From: Deinococcus aestuarii
GTDB lineage: Bacteria; Deinococcota; Deinococci; Deinococcales; Deinococcaceae
Reading direction: 5' to 3'
Assembly: GCF_018863415.1 (NCBI RefSeq)
Contig: NZ_JAHKSN010000036.1
Span: 1-25,138, forward strand
Length of the DNA stretch: 25,138 nucleotides
The notes beneath the pieces are model-generated. The model searched no databases and was not told the DNA's origin. It was given only the letters and a program-made list of their open reading frames with translations. The stretch's first letter is position 1. Every line of letters starts with the position of its first letter. Position numbers and translations under genes: made by a program. Positions 6,776 through 14,569 of the stretch are shown piece after piece.

Positions 6776-7141
6776 ATGACCGAGAACGGTGGAATGGCCA
6801 GCACCCCGAGCGGGCGGATCCTGCGGGTCCTGGCCCGGATGCACGCCCTGCCCGTCACGCCCGGGCACTACACGCTGGCCGCCGAGCTCTCGCAGGCGCA
6901 GACGGTGGCGGCGGTGCGGGCGTACCTGGGGGCTGGCGAGCAGGTGCACACGGTCCGGGTCCCGTGCGTGGGCTGGCCGGTCTACCGGGTGCGGGGGGAG
7001 GCGCTGTGGATCACCTACCTGGGCCTGGGGGACTGGTACGAGGCCGGCGACCCGCTGGAGGCCCTGCTCGTGGCGGCCGGTCGGCACACCGATCCCCTGA
7101 CTGGCACCCTGAAGCCCCTGCACCCGAAGGAGGACCCATGA
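6776..7141 (+). CDS. unknown protein, first of two tandem paralogs
   Basis: This 121-aa protein is preceded by AAAGGAG six bases before ATG 6776. It shares a plan with the next gene: LPVTPGHYTLAAELSQAQ here against LPVHPGCHLLAAELTPAQ there. ITYLGLGDW here matches VIYLGRGQF there, and both end in a DP-x-TG-x-L-x-PL pattern. The alternation of strands and helices suggests a small alpha/beta domain that binds a ligand or partner. No known family is recognised. It sits in the middle of the TnpB/prim-pol operon, 30 bases after the previous stop, and its own stop overlaps the next start (ATGA). Confidence 0.75.
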   Translation: MTENGGMASTPSGRILRVLARMHALPVTPGHYTLAAELSQAQTVAAVRAYLGAGEQVHTVRVPCVGWPVYRVRGEALWITYLGLGDWYEAGDPLEALLVAAGRHTDPLTGTLKPLHPKEDP

Positions 7142-7473
7142 CGCCAGGCCGTGTCACCCTGGAAGATCTGGAGCGCGCTGGCCTGCCCGTGCACCCTGGC
7201 TGCCACCTGCTGGCCGCCGAGCTGACCCCGGCGCAGGTGCGGGCGGCGGCCCGGGCGTTCGAGGCGGCAGACCAGGCGGCCTCCGCGGACCCAGGGGCGT
7301 TCTCGGCCTGGCGTGTGGTCTGGCTGGAGGAGCGGGAGGCGTTCGTGATTTACCTGGGGCGGGGCCAGTTTGCCCAGGACCGTGACGCCCTCGCGGCGCT
7401 GCTGCGCGCCGCCCTAGTGTGGTGCGACCCGGAGACCGGTGAGCTGGCGCCGCTGCGGGAGGGGGAGCCGTGA
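7138..7473 (+). CDS. unknown protein, second of two tandem paralogs
   Basis: This 111-aa protein starts at ATG 7138, overlapping the preceding stop as ATGA. A GAAGGAGG stretch lies about 4-11 bases upstream. It is a diverged copy of the preceding gene: both carry the LPV-x-PG...LLAAEL-type block, a middle helix, an h-h-YLG-x-G strand and a C-terminal DPxTGxLxPL block. The copies are well diverged, so the duplication is old and the two products may form a heterodimer. The family is not recognised. The 3' end overlaps the next gene by GTGA. Confidence 0.75.
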   Translation: MTPGRVTLEDLERAGLPVHPGCHLLAAELTPAQVRAAARAFEAADQAASADPGAFSAWRVVWLEEREAFVIYLGRGQFAQDRDALAALLRAALVWCDPETGELAPLREGEP

Positions 7474-7775
7474 GCGACAGCGCGCAGGGTCCCGGGCGGG
7501 TCTTCCTCAGCGACTCTCTGGGCGATACCCTGGTGCCCGTGTGCAGGCAGGACGTGACGACACAGAACCTCAGGCTAGCGCCGGTGGTCGCGGTTCCCGT
7601 ACGCGCCCTGCCGGTAGAGCCGCCCCAGCCCGAGCAGCGGGTGCTGGCGCAGGTGCTCGAGGACGGCTACCGGCAGCGCGTCGTGGGGCGCGCGCGACTG
7701 GCCGGCAACACTGGCGTGGCTGAAGGCACGTGGCGCTCCGCGCTGAGATCATGGGCGGCAGCCTGCTCAGGCTAA
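7470..7775 (+). CDS. unknown 101-aa protein, last gene of the TnpB/prim-pol operon
   Basis: The start is GTG 7470, overlapping the previous stop as GTGA with a purine-rich GGGAGGGGGAG upstream. The N-terminus (1-50) looks strand-rich and proline-containing. The C-terminal half (55-100, EQRVLAQVLEDGYRQRVVGR and on) looks helical and basic and might contact nucleic acid. No family is recognised. No convincing terminator follows; only a 10-bp palindrome CGACCGGTCG lies at 7790-7799. Confidence 0.6.
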   Translation: MSDSAQGPGRVFLSDSLGDTLVPVCRQDVTTQNLRLAPVVAVPVRALPVEPPQPEQRVLAQVLEDGYRQRVVGRARLAGNTGVAEGTWRSALRSWAAACSG

Positions 7776-7823
7776 CCCCCTCCCATGTACGACCGGTCGC
7801 CTCTGATTCCGTAAATAGCGAAA

Positions 7824-7848
7824 CCCGCACATTGACGCGGGCTACAAT
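7824..7848 (+). promoter_or_regulatory. likely leaderless promoter for the restriction-modification operon
   Basis: TACAAT at 7843-7848 fits the TANNNT -10 box and lies nine bases before ATG 7858, so the transcript would start at or very near the start codon. The best-spaced -35 sequence is weak. A small inverted repeat, CCCGC (7824-7828) and GCGGG (7837-7841), sits right against the -10 and could be an operator. No Shine-Dalgarno precedes ATG 7858, which agrees with leaderless translation. Confidence 0.5.
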
Positions 7849-7857
7849 CCATTCAGC

Positions 7858-8967
7858 ATGACCTCACGGCTCCTCACGCCTCCTCCACTCCCCACCGCGG
7901 CGCAGGCTGTAGCGGCCGCCCCCATCAACGGCAAATCGAGCACCGTGCGCTACCTGGGCGCCAAGACGCGCGTCGTCCAGTTGATCCTCGACCTGGTTGG
8001 CCCTCCCGCCCCCGGCGCTTTCTTTGTCGATGCGTTCACTGGCACGGGGACGGTGGCCCGTGAGGCTGCCCAGCGGGGCTGGCACGTGCGCGTCAACGAC
8101 ACCCTGCACTGCGCGACCGTCATGGCGACGGCGGGCTGCCTGGCGGAAGCCGACGTGCCCTTCCAGGGCCTGGGGGGCTACATCAAAGCGCTGGAGGTCC
8201 TCAACGGTCTGGAAGAGGCGCAGGGGTTCATCTGGCGGGAGTACAGCCCCGCCTCTGCCGCCTTCGGCCCCGTCGAGCGCATGTACTTCACCGAGGCCAA
8301 CGCTGGCAAGATCGACGCTGTGCGCCAGCAGGTGCACACGTGGCGGGCAGAGGGCACCATCACGGCGTGGGAGGAGGCGTTGCTGCTGGGTGATCTCATT
8401 GCGGCGACCAGCCGGGTGGCCAACATCGCGGGCACCTACGGCTGCTTCCTGCGGCGCTGGAACTCGAACTCGCTTCAGCCCCTCCAACTCCAGCCCCGGA
8501 TGTTGCTGGGCAAGGCCGGTCGGCTGGAAGTTCACCATGGCGACGCCGCCCTGGTTCCGCAATCCGAACGGGACGTCGCCTACTTCGACCCCCCCTACAC
8601 CAAGCGGCAGTACGCCGCGTACTACCACATTCTGGAGACCATCGCCCACGGCGACGAACCCGAAGTGGGCGGCGTGACCGGCCTGCGCCCCTGGCAGAAC
8701 AAGGCCTCAGCGTACTGCTACAAGACCCAGGCCCTGGGCGCACTGACGCGGCTGATCGAACAGGCCCAAGCCCAGCGGGTTTTCCTGTCGTACAGCTCGG
8801 AAGGCCACGTGGCGCTGGACGCCCTGCGCCAGGCGCTGTCGTCCCTCGGAGAGCTGCGGGTGCATGAGCTCGGGGAGATCGGCCGCTACCGGCCCAACCA
8901 GCAGGCGAGCGACAACGCCGACGGCGTGCACGAGTACCTGCTGGAGCTGGACCGGAGGGGCCGATGA
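7858..8967 (+). CDS. D12-class adenine-N6 DNA methyltransferase
   Basis: This 369-aa enzyme would transfer a methyl group from AdoMet to adenine N6 in a defined DNA site. It has the order of D12/Dam-like enzymes: motif X VRYLGAKTR (about 27-36), motif I FVDAFTGTGTVAREA with D58 and the GxG loop, a helical target-recognition insert (about 95-215), and motif IV YFDPPYTKRQYAAYYHILET with D244-PPY247. The extended RQYxxYYHxLE sequence marks a subfamily often found next to restriction genes rather than housekeeping Dam. It is the first gene of a five-gene operon and overlaps the next gene as ATGA. It probably marks host DNA against the McrBC-like nuclease downstream. Confidence 0.88.
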   Translation: MTSRLLTPPPLPTAAQAVAAAPINGKSSTVRYLGAKTRVVQLILDLVGPPAPGAFFVDAFTGTGTVAREAAQRGWHVRVNDTLHCATVMATAGCLAEADVPFQGLGGYIKALEVLNGLEEAQGFIWREYSPASAAFGPVERMYFTEANAGKIDAVRQQVHTWRAEGTITAWEEALLLGDLIAATSRVANIAGTYGCFLRRWNSNSLQPLQLQPRMLLGKAGRLEVHHGDAALVPQSERDVAYFDPPYTKRQYAAYYHILETIAHGDEPEVGGVTGLRPWQNKASAYCYKTQALGALTRLIEQAQAQRVFLSYSSEGHVALDALRQALSSLGELRVHELGEIGRYRPNQQASDNADGVHEYLLELDRRGR

Positions 8968-11153
8968 GCGCGCCTCGCCCCTACGAGCAGGAACTGCTCG
9001 CCCCCGCCGAACTGTGCCTGGAACGGCTGGCGGGCGAGGGGGCTGTCAGCCACGCGGAACGCATGGAGGTGCTGGAAGCCGCCGCCAGCCTGCTGGGCGG
9101 CTTCGACCTCGAGGGGTACCACGAGGCCATGCCACTGGGCCGAACCCTGGCCTCCGGCACCGCTCTGGCTCATGCCCGTAGGCTGGTCGAGGTGCTGCGG
9201 CAGCACGTCCCGATCCACCCCTCGCTGGCCCTGACCAGCTTGGCGCGCCCCCCGCTGAGCGCCGCGGAGCAGCGCAAGGCCGGCGCCTACTTCACCGACT
9301 TCCGGCTCGCCCAGTTCCTGGCGAGCCAGGTGGAAGGCGGCGTGGAGCAGAGTGTCGTGGACCTGGCCTCCGGCACCGGCATCCTGTTGGTCGCGCTGGG
9401 GCTGCACTTGAGCGCGGGAAACCCTGAAGCGCTGCGCCGCTTTGTTGCCCACAGCGTGCACGCTGCCGACCTGTCGGGGGAGGCGCTCCGGGGCGCGGCG
9501 CTCGCGCTCGCCTCGCTGACTTCGGACCTCGCGGCCATCCGCGCCATGGCTGGGCGCCTGCACCGCGGAGACAGTCTGCTGCTGGGCGAAGCGGGGTGGC
9601 GGCGGGTGGTGCCCGACGGCTTCCAGGTGCTGGTGGGCAATCCACCCTGGGAGAAGCTCAAGGTCACGCGGCACGAGCTGCTGCTGGCCGAGGGCATCCA
9701 GCGCCACTACGGGTCCGGGTACGTGGGCCAGGACCACGCCGCGCTGGAGCAGGAGCGCACGAAGATGGCGGTGTACGTCCGCACCCTGCGCGAGCTCTAC
9801 ACCCTCCAGGGCGATACCGAGGCTGACCTGTACAAGGCGTTCCTCGAGCTCTCCCTGCAACTCGCCCGCCCCGAGGGTCAGGTCGCCCTCCTCGTCCCGG
9901 CAGGCCTGATCCGCGCGCAGGGCACCGAGGACCTGCGCCAGCACCTGTTCGAGCGCTCAGCCTCGGTGGAGATGGCGGTCCTCGACAACAAGACCCGGTT
10001 CTTCGCCATCGACACGCGCTTCAAGTTCCTGGCCCTGCGCGCCTACCTGGCTGAGGGCAATCCGGTCCACGCCCTGACCCTGCACCACGCCCGGGGCCAG
10101 GGGGAGGGCGTCGAAGTCACCGACAGCGTCCACATCAACCTGGCCGACCTCCGCGCAGCTCGCCCTGACCTGTCGCCACCCGAGGTCCGCTCTGACGCGG
10201 AGTGGGCCACCTTCGCGCAGATGTATCGCGCCGCGCCCACGTTCGATGACCCCGGCGCCGGCTGGCAGCCCAAGATTGTGCGGGAAGTGGACATGACCCG
10301 CGACGAGGACGCTTTCGAGACCGAGCCCCGTCCCGGCTTGCTGCCGGTGATCGAGGGCCGCATGGTGCAGCAGCACCACTTTGGCGCCAAGGCGTACGTC
10401 TGCGGCACCGGACGCAGCGCGCTGTGGCGTCCCCAGGCCCCCTTTGCCTCCGAGGTGGTGCCCCAGTTCCGGATCTCGCCTCGGGCCCTGCGCTCAGCGA
10501 TGCGCGCCCGGGTCTCCCTGGCCCGGGTGGGCTTCTGCGACATCGCCGGGCAGACCAACGAGCGGGCCATGATGGCCGCCCGGATTCCAGCCGATGTGGT
10601 GTGCGGCAACAAGGTGCCCACCGTGACCTTCGAGGGGGCGGTCGACGGACCCGAGATTCGCCCCGAGCTCTTCCTGGGCGTGATGAACAGCCTGCCCTTC
10701 GACTGGCTGCTGCGCCGGGTCCTCACCACCACCGTCAACTTCTTCATCCTGCTGGGTCTGCCGGTGCCAAGGCCAGAGGGCGTGGAAGCCGAGCGTGTGG
10801 CCGAACTGGTCCTGCAGCTCGAGGGTGAGACCGACCCCTGGCGCCGGGGCGAACTTCGGGCGGAGGTTGATGTGGCCGTGGCTGCACTCTATGGCCTGGG
10901 CTTCGACGCGCTGAGCTTGATGCTGGAGGACTTTCCGCTGCTGGACCGTGGTCAGCCCGCTCTTCCTGGGGAGGCAGGGTCGACCGTCACGCGGGACCTC
11001 ATTCTCGCCACCGCAGCGCGGCGCTGGGAAGTAAGGTGTGGGCAGCACGCCGAGCGCGTCCAGCGCGCCCGCCTGCTCGGGGCACTTGCGTACGTGCCCG
11101 CCGAGCACGCGGGCGCCTACCGCGCGCGGCTGCCCGAGACCACTCATGCCTGA
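8964..11153 (+). CDS. adenine-N6 DNA methyltransferase (NPPW, type IIG/Eco57I-like)
   Basis: This 729-aa protein has motif X AGAYFTDFRLAQFLAS (about 110-125) and motif I VVDLASGTGILL with D133. The catalytic motif IV is VGNPPWEKL, N226-PPW229. After the catalytic domain, residues about 450-620 read like a target-recognition region of type I/IIG enzymes, with VIEGRMVQQHHFGAKAY, RVGFCDIAGQTNERAM and a final hydrophobic helix before LPVPRP. No nuclease domain is fused at the N-terminus, so cleavage must come from the McrC-like partner. The start at ATG 8964 overlaps the D12 methylase stop (ATGA), and its 3' end overlaps the next gene by eight bases. Two adenine methylases suggest an asymmetric site with one enzyme per strand, which is an inference. 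Confidence 0.85.
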   Translation: MSAPRPYEQELLAPAELCLERLAGEGAVSHAERMEVLEAAASLLGGFDLEGYHEAMPLGRTLASGTALAHARRLVEVLRQHVPIHPSLALTSLARPPLSAAEQRKAGAYFTDFRLAQFLASQVEGGVEQSVVDLASGTGILLVALGLHLSAGNPEALRRFVAHSVHAADLSGEALRGAALALASLTSDLAAIRAMAGRLHRGDSLLLGEAGWRRVVPDGFQVLVGNPPWEKLKVTRHELLLAEGIQRHYGSGYVGQDHAALEQERTKMAVYVRTLRELYTLQGDTEADLYKAFLELSLQLARPEGQVALLVPAGLIRAQGTEDLRQHLFERSASVEMAVLDNKTRFFAIDTRFKFLALRAYLAEGNPVHALTLHHARGQGEGVEVTDSVHINLADLRAARPDLSPPEVRSDAEWATFAQMYRAAPTFDDPGAGWQPKIVREVDMTRDEDAFETEPRPGLLPVIEGRMVQQHHFGAKAYVCGTGRSALWRPQAPFASEVVPQFRISPRALRSAMRARVSLARVGFCDIAGQTNERAMMAARIPADVVCGNKVPTVTFEGAVDGPEIRPELFLGVMNSLPFDWLLRRVLTTTVNFFILLGLPVPRPEGVEAERVAELVLQLEGETDPWRRGELRAEVDVAVAALYGLGFDALSLMLEDFPLLDRGQPALPGEAGSTVTRDLILATAARRWEVRCGQHAERVQRARLLGALAYVPAEHAGAYRARLPETTHA

Positions 11154-11736
11154 TCCTGTCTTTCCTTACACAAAGCCCGCCGAGACCGCCCGCATCGTCT
11201 TCGTGGAGTTCACCGAAGCCGACGCGAAGAAGGTGCTCAACCAGTCCAACACGGCCACGACCGGTGGTGGTGCCCGTGACCTTCGCTTCCCCTACAAGCC
11301 CCTGGAGAGCGTTCTGGCCCGCCTGTTCCCCACCGTGAAGCAGGAGCCCCGGCGGGGCACGACGGGGATGGAGCTCAAGCCCATCCGCTACGGCACGCTC
11401 AACTACCAGACGGCCAGCGGGTGGGCGCAGGTCGATCTCCGGGTGGAGCCGCCCACCCCTTCCCGCAAGAGCGAGGGGCGCATCCCGACCTTGCACAGCA
11501 TCCCGCCCTTTCAGCACTTCATCAGTCAGCTTCCGGCCGAGTGGAAGGACACCTACCTCGTCGTGTTCATCCAGCGCGAGGACGGGCAGGTCGACCTCTA
11601 CTTCGCGAGCGATGCCGAGATCAGGGGGTGGCACGCGGACGTAGCCACGCCCCTGCTCACCGCCGTGGCGAACCGCAAAGGGCAGAAGCGCGTGGTGGGC
11701 TACATCGACTATGAGCGCCGGGAGGCCAGGCTGTGA
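11146..11736 (+). CDS. unknown 196-aa protein between methylase and McrB-like gene
   Basis: The start is ATG 11146, inside the end of the methylase gene. The protein is strand-rich. Notable blocks are ARIVFVEFTEADAKKVLNQS near the N-terminus, IRYGTLNYQTASGWAQVDLR in the middle, and DTYLVVFIQREDGQVDLYFA followed by KRVVGYIDYERREARL at the end. No catalytic motif is evident. The McrB-like protein encoded next lacks an N-terminal DNA-binding domain, so this protein may supply DNA recognition in trans. That is inference from position. Its stop overlaps the McrB-like start as GTGA, so the stoichiometry is probably linked. Confidence 0.7.
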   Translation: MPDPVFPYTKPAETARIVFVEFTEADAKKVLNQSNTATTGGGARDLRFPYKPLESVLARLFPTVKQEPRRGTTGMELKPIRYGTLNYQTASGWAQVDLRVEPPTPSRKSEGRIPTLHSIPPFQHFISQLPAEWKDTYLVVFIQREDGQVDLYFASDAEIRGWHADVATPLLTAVANRKGQKRVVGYIDYERREARL

Positions 11737-12899
11737 CCGCAGGCCCCCCACTGCCCTCGGCGCATGCCCAGCGCGTCCTCGAGCTGCTACGCGACCACCG
11801 CAACGTTATCCTGCTGGGACCTCCTGGCACCGGGAAGTCCACACTTCTGGCCGAGGTCGGTCTGTTGTTCGAGGCCACGGCGGGACTGGCCGGCGGGCCG
11901 CCGAAGTACGCCCCTGGCCGTGTCCCCTTTCCCCCGCACACGACGCCAGCCCTCCCAACCTGGATGCCCAGTCCGGCCCGCGGCGACCGCAAGGTCTTCT
12001 CCACGACATTTGACCAGACCACCGTCTACCGCGACTTCATGCGTGGGGTGGCCGCCCGGGTCAACGGCCCTGCGAGCGGCGTCGCGCTCCAGGTCACGAA
12101 GGGCACGCTCTACCGCGCGAACGAGCACGCGAAGGAGAAGGATGGGGCCTCCCTGGTGATTGTGGACGAGATCAACCGCGGCCCCGCCGTCAAAATCTTT
12201 GGCAGCACTATTGCGGCCATAGAAGGCGACAAGCGCCTGGGCCCCGACGGGCAGAAGGTGCTGGGCAGGACGCTGGAGTTCGAGCTCCTCGACGACGAGG
12301 GGAAGCAGCAACCCTACGCGCTGGCCCACGACCTCTACCTGCTCGCGGTGATGAACCTTGCCGACGCCTCGGTCGAACCGCTCGATGCGGCGTTCCTGCG
12401 GCGCTTCGTGCCCTACCGCCTGGAACCCGACCGTGGGGTGCTGCTCGACCACTTCGGTCTCTCCAGCCTGCCCGCGGCGCTGCCTGACCCGGCCGTGACG
12501 GCAGGGGACGTGTATGCCGCCGTGGTCCTGGCGTGGGAAGCGGTCAACGGGCGCCTGGCGCTGGGGCGCGGCGACGACTTCCGCATGGGGCATGGTGTGT
12601 TCCTGGGGAGCAATGTGCCCGTCCCGGGCGTCGGTGATCCCATGGAAGCGGGCGTGGCTTACGTCCGGGCCGGCTGGGACCGGCTGATGGGCCACATTGA
12701 TGAGATGTTCTACGGCAACGTCGCCGGGGTCGCGGCCGCGCTCAACGTCGGTGGGAGCTCCACGGTGAAGCACCCCTTTCGCCTCGAGCGCACGACCTTC
12801 GCCGGGCAGTCGGTGTCCCGGCTGGTGCGCAGCCCCCTGGACGATTCCCAGGACTTCTACCGCCTCCTGCGCGCGGTGGCGGCCCCGTCCCACCCGTGA
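11733..12899 (+). CDS. McrB-like AAA+ NTPase
   Basis: This 388-aa motor protein carries the McrB signature set. Walker A is GPPGTGKST (G29 to K35). TFDQTTVYRDFMRGV corresponds to the McrB TFHQSYSYEDFIEG block. Walker B is LVIVDEINRGP with D145-E146 and the diagnostic NRG. The sensor-type AVMNLADAS (M207-N208) and LDAAFLRRF (R223-R224) are also present. In McrBC the motor uses GTP, loops or translocates DNA, and activates McrC. The protein starts almost directly at the AAA+ domain, whereas E. coli McrB has a DNA-binding domain of roughly 160 residues in front. The start is GTG 11733, with GGGAGG upstream and a GTGA overlap. The pairing with McrC and methylases resembles LlaJI-type systems, but those use cytosine methylases. 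Confidence 0.88.
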   Translation: MTAGPPLPSAHAQRVLELLRDHRNVILLGPPGTGKSTLLAEVGLLFEATAGLAGGPPKYAPGRVPFPPHTTPALPTWMPSPARGDRKVFSTTFDQTTVYRDFMRGVAARVNGPASGVALQVTKGTLYRANEHAKEKDGASLVIVDEINRGPAVKIFGSTIAAIEGDKRLGPDGQKVLGRTLEFELLDDEGKQQPYALAHDLYLLAVMNLADASVEPLDAAFLRRFVPYRLEPDRGVLLDHFGLSSLPAALPDPAVTAGDVYAAVVLAWEAVNGRLALGRGDDFRMGHGVFLGSNVPVPGVGDPMEAGVAYVRAGWDRLMGHIDEMFYGNVAGVAAALNVGGSSTVKHPFRLERTTFAGQSVSRLVRSPLDDSQDFYRLLRAVAAPSHP

Positions 12900-14224
12900 C
12901 CACACCCGGCGCAGCCGAGCGGTTGACCCTGGCGGAGTACGGGTGGGCCCCCGACTTCGTGGGGACCCTGGCCGAGCGTCTGGGAACAGGAGCCGCGGAG
13001 GCCGTAGCGGTGCTGCACGAGTTGGACGAGCGCTTGGTGAAGCTGCTAGGGGTGGAAGAGGGCCTGATCGACATTCGTGGCCGTGACGTGCGGGTGCACG
13101 ACTGCGCCGGCATCCTGCGTGTGGCCCCAGGAGTCGAAGTGGAGGTCGTGCCCAAGTTCCTCAGCGCCGACACGCGCTGGCATGAGGACTTCTTGCTTTT
13201 CGCCACCCTAGCCGAGAACGGCCGGGTGCTCCCCTCCGAGGCGCTAGCCAGCGGCGTGGGGGAGCGTGGGGACCTCGCGACCTTTATCGCGCAGACCATG
13301 CTGGGCATGTTCTGGCCCCACCAGCGGCGGCCGTTGCGGCAGTATCGCCGCCGCGTTTGGCACGAATTCTCCCTGGACGGCGAGTTCGACTCCGAGACCC
13401 TCCTGCTGCCCACCGAGGACGGCTTCCGGCTGGAGGGCAGCTTCTTTGAGCGCACCAACGGGTACAACGCCACGATCTGGGCCGCCTTCCGGGCGCTGCT
13501 CCCCGAGGTGGCCGACCCCGAAGTGAGCGCGCAGATGCGCCGTGCGATCAGTGCCCTGTCTCCCCAGGACCTGCGGGCTGTCGACGCACGTCCCCGCCTG
13601 CTGCCCAGCCGCCACCGGCACTGGCAGCCCCTGTTCGATCTGGCTGGGCAGGTCCTGCGCGGCTACGGTGTCGGCTACAGCGGCGCGGCCTTTGAGGCGC
13701 CCGGCTTCGTCCTGCAGACTTGGCGCACCTGGCAGAGCGTGGCTCTGGCTGCCCTCAGGCAAGGGCTCCCCGAGCACCTGGTGGATGACCAGGCATCCTT
13801 CCAGCTGGGCCTGCGCAACGGTCGCGCCCTGAACGTGAAGCCCGATATCAGCGTGATGACCGCAGCTTCCGCGGCGATGTTGCTGGACGCAAAGTACAAG
13901 ACTCGAATCGACCGGTCCACCCGCATCGTCGAGGCTGACGTCTACGAGTCTCTCGCCTTCATGCGGGCCGCGGGAGCCAGCACGCTGATCCTTCTTTACC
14001 CTAGGCAGGAAGGGGTGCCAGTGCGACCTGCAGGCGAGTGCGAGGTCTTCGAGACCATCCTAATCGCTGACCAGACCATCCTGGGGGTCGCTGTGGAATG
14101 CCGGGGGGTCAGTGGCCAGGGCTTCGACGCCTTCGCCCAACGTCTCGCCGGGTTCGTGCGGCGTCGCCTTGCCTCGACTGCCCAAGGGGCAGGCGCGTCG
14201 GAACTCGGGCTTGCAAGCAGTTGA
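12896..14224 (+). CDS. McrC-like PD-(D/E)xK nuclease
   Basis: This 442-aa protein is the likely cutting subunit. The N-terminal half holds the McrC-type block GVEVEVVPKFL and a helical region that would contact the McrB ring. The C-terminal half carries the nuclease core: VKPDISVM with D317, then LLDAKYKTR with D331 and K333, followed by a helix that starts the next strand (STLILLYPRQ). The order PD-(x13)-DAK fits the McrC/PD-(D/E)xK family, and all residues are intact. The start is GTG 12896 with a GTGA overlap to the McrB-like gene, so the two subunits are coupled. It is the last gene of the restriction-modification operon. Confidence 0.87.
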   Translation: MTTPGAAERLTLAEYGWAPDFVGTLAERLGTGAAEAVAVLHELDERLVKLLGVEEGLIDIRGRDVRVHDCAGILRVAPGVEVEVVPKFLSADTRWHEDFLLFATLAENGRVLPSEALASGVGERGDLATFIAQTMLGMFWPHQRRPLRQYRRRVWHEFSLDGEFDSETLLLPTEDGFRLEGSFFERTNGYNATIWAAFRALLPEVADPEVSAQMRRAISALSPQDLRAVDARPRLLPSRHRHWQPLFDLAGQVLRGYGVGYSGAAFEAPGFVLQTWRTWQSVALAALRQGLPEHLVDDQASFQLGLRNGRALNVKPDISVMTAASAAMLLDAKYKTRIDRSTRIVEADVYESLAFMRAAGASTLILLYPRQEGVPVRPAGECEVFETILIADQTILGVAVECRGVSGQGFDAFAQRLAGFVRRRLASTAQGAGASELGLASS

Positions 14225-14300
14225 AGGGTCCTGAGTCCGGACGCCCAAGCAGGTGGAGCCCGCAGAGCACCTCGTGTGACTGCTGCTGGAAAGTGACACG

Positions 14301-14516
14301 TTGTGCGTTCGGGCGCGGGTGCACACAGGGGGGCAGTCCGCGCTGGGGGACTTCCAGGGCGAGCTGGCCAAAGTCGCAGCGCGGGGCCAGACCACGTACA
14401 GCAAGATGGCGCTGCAGGTACTGGGCAACCGGAAGAAGAAGGAGGCGCTGGCGGCGGCGCTGCTGAACCTGGTGTGTGACGGGCTGCGGACACACACCGA
14501 GACGGCCGAGAAATGA
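14301..14516 (+). CDS. 71-aa orphan, possible gene remnant
   Basis: The frame is open from 14280 (CTG CTG CTG GAA) to a TGA at 14514-14516. TTG 14301 and GTG 14319 are possible starts, and neither has a clear Shine-Dalgarno. The protein part reads well: SALGDFQGELAKVAARGQTT, then YSKMALQVLGNRKKKEALAA and a helix up to LRTHTETAEK. It looks like the C-terminal domain of a longer helical protein, so truncation is likely. It sits between the McrC-like gene and a strong hairpin terminator. No family is recognised. Confidence 0.45.
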   Translation: MCVRARVHTGGQSALGDFQGELAKVAARGQTTYSKMALQVLGNRKKKEALAAALLNLVCDGLRTHTETAEK

Positions 14517-14518
14517 GA

Positions 14519-14558
14519 CAGGAGAGGGCGGGGGACTTCGGTCCCCCGCCCTCTCCTG
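14519..14558. terminator. bidirectional intrinsic-type terminator, 18-bp stem with UUCG loop
   Basis: CAGGAGAGGGCGGGGGAC (14519-14536), loop TTCG (14537-14540) and the exact complement (14541-14558) form a perfect, very stable stem closed by a C(UUCG)G tetraloop. It lies two bases after the stop of the 71-aa orphan and 11 bases beyond the stop of the leftward operon, so it should end transcription from both sides. There is no T-run. Confidence 0.88.
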
Positions 14559-14569
14559 CTGATGTCAGC

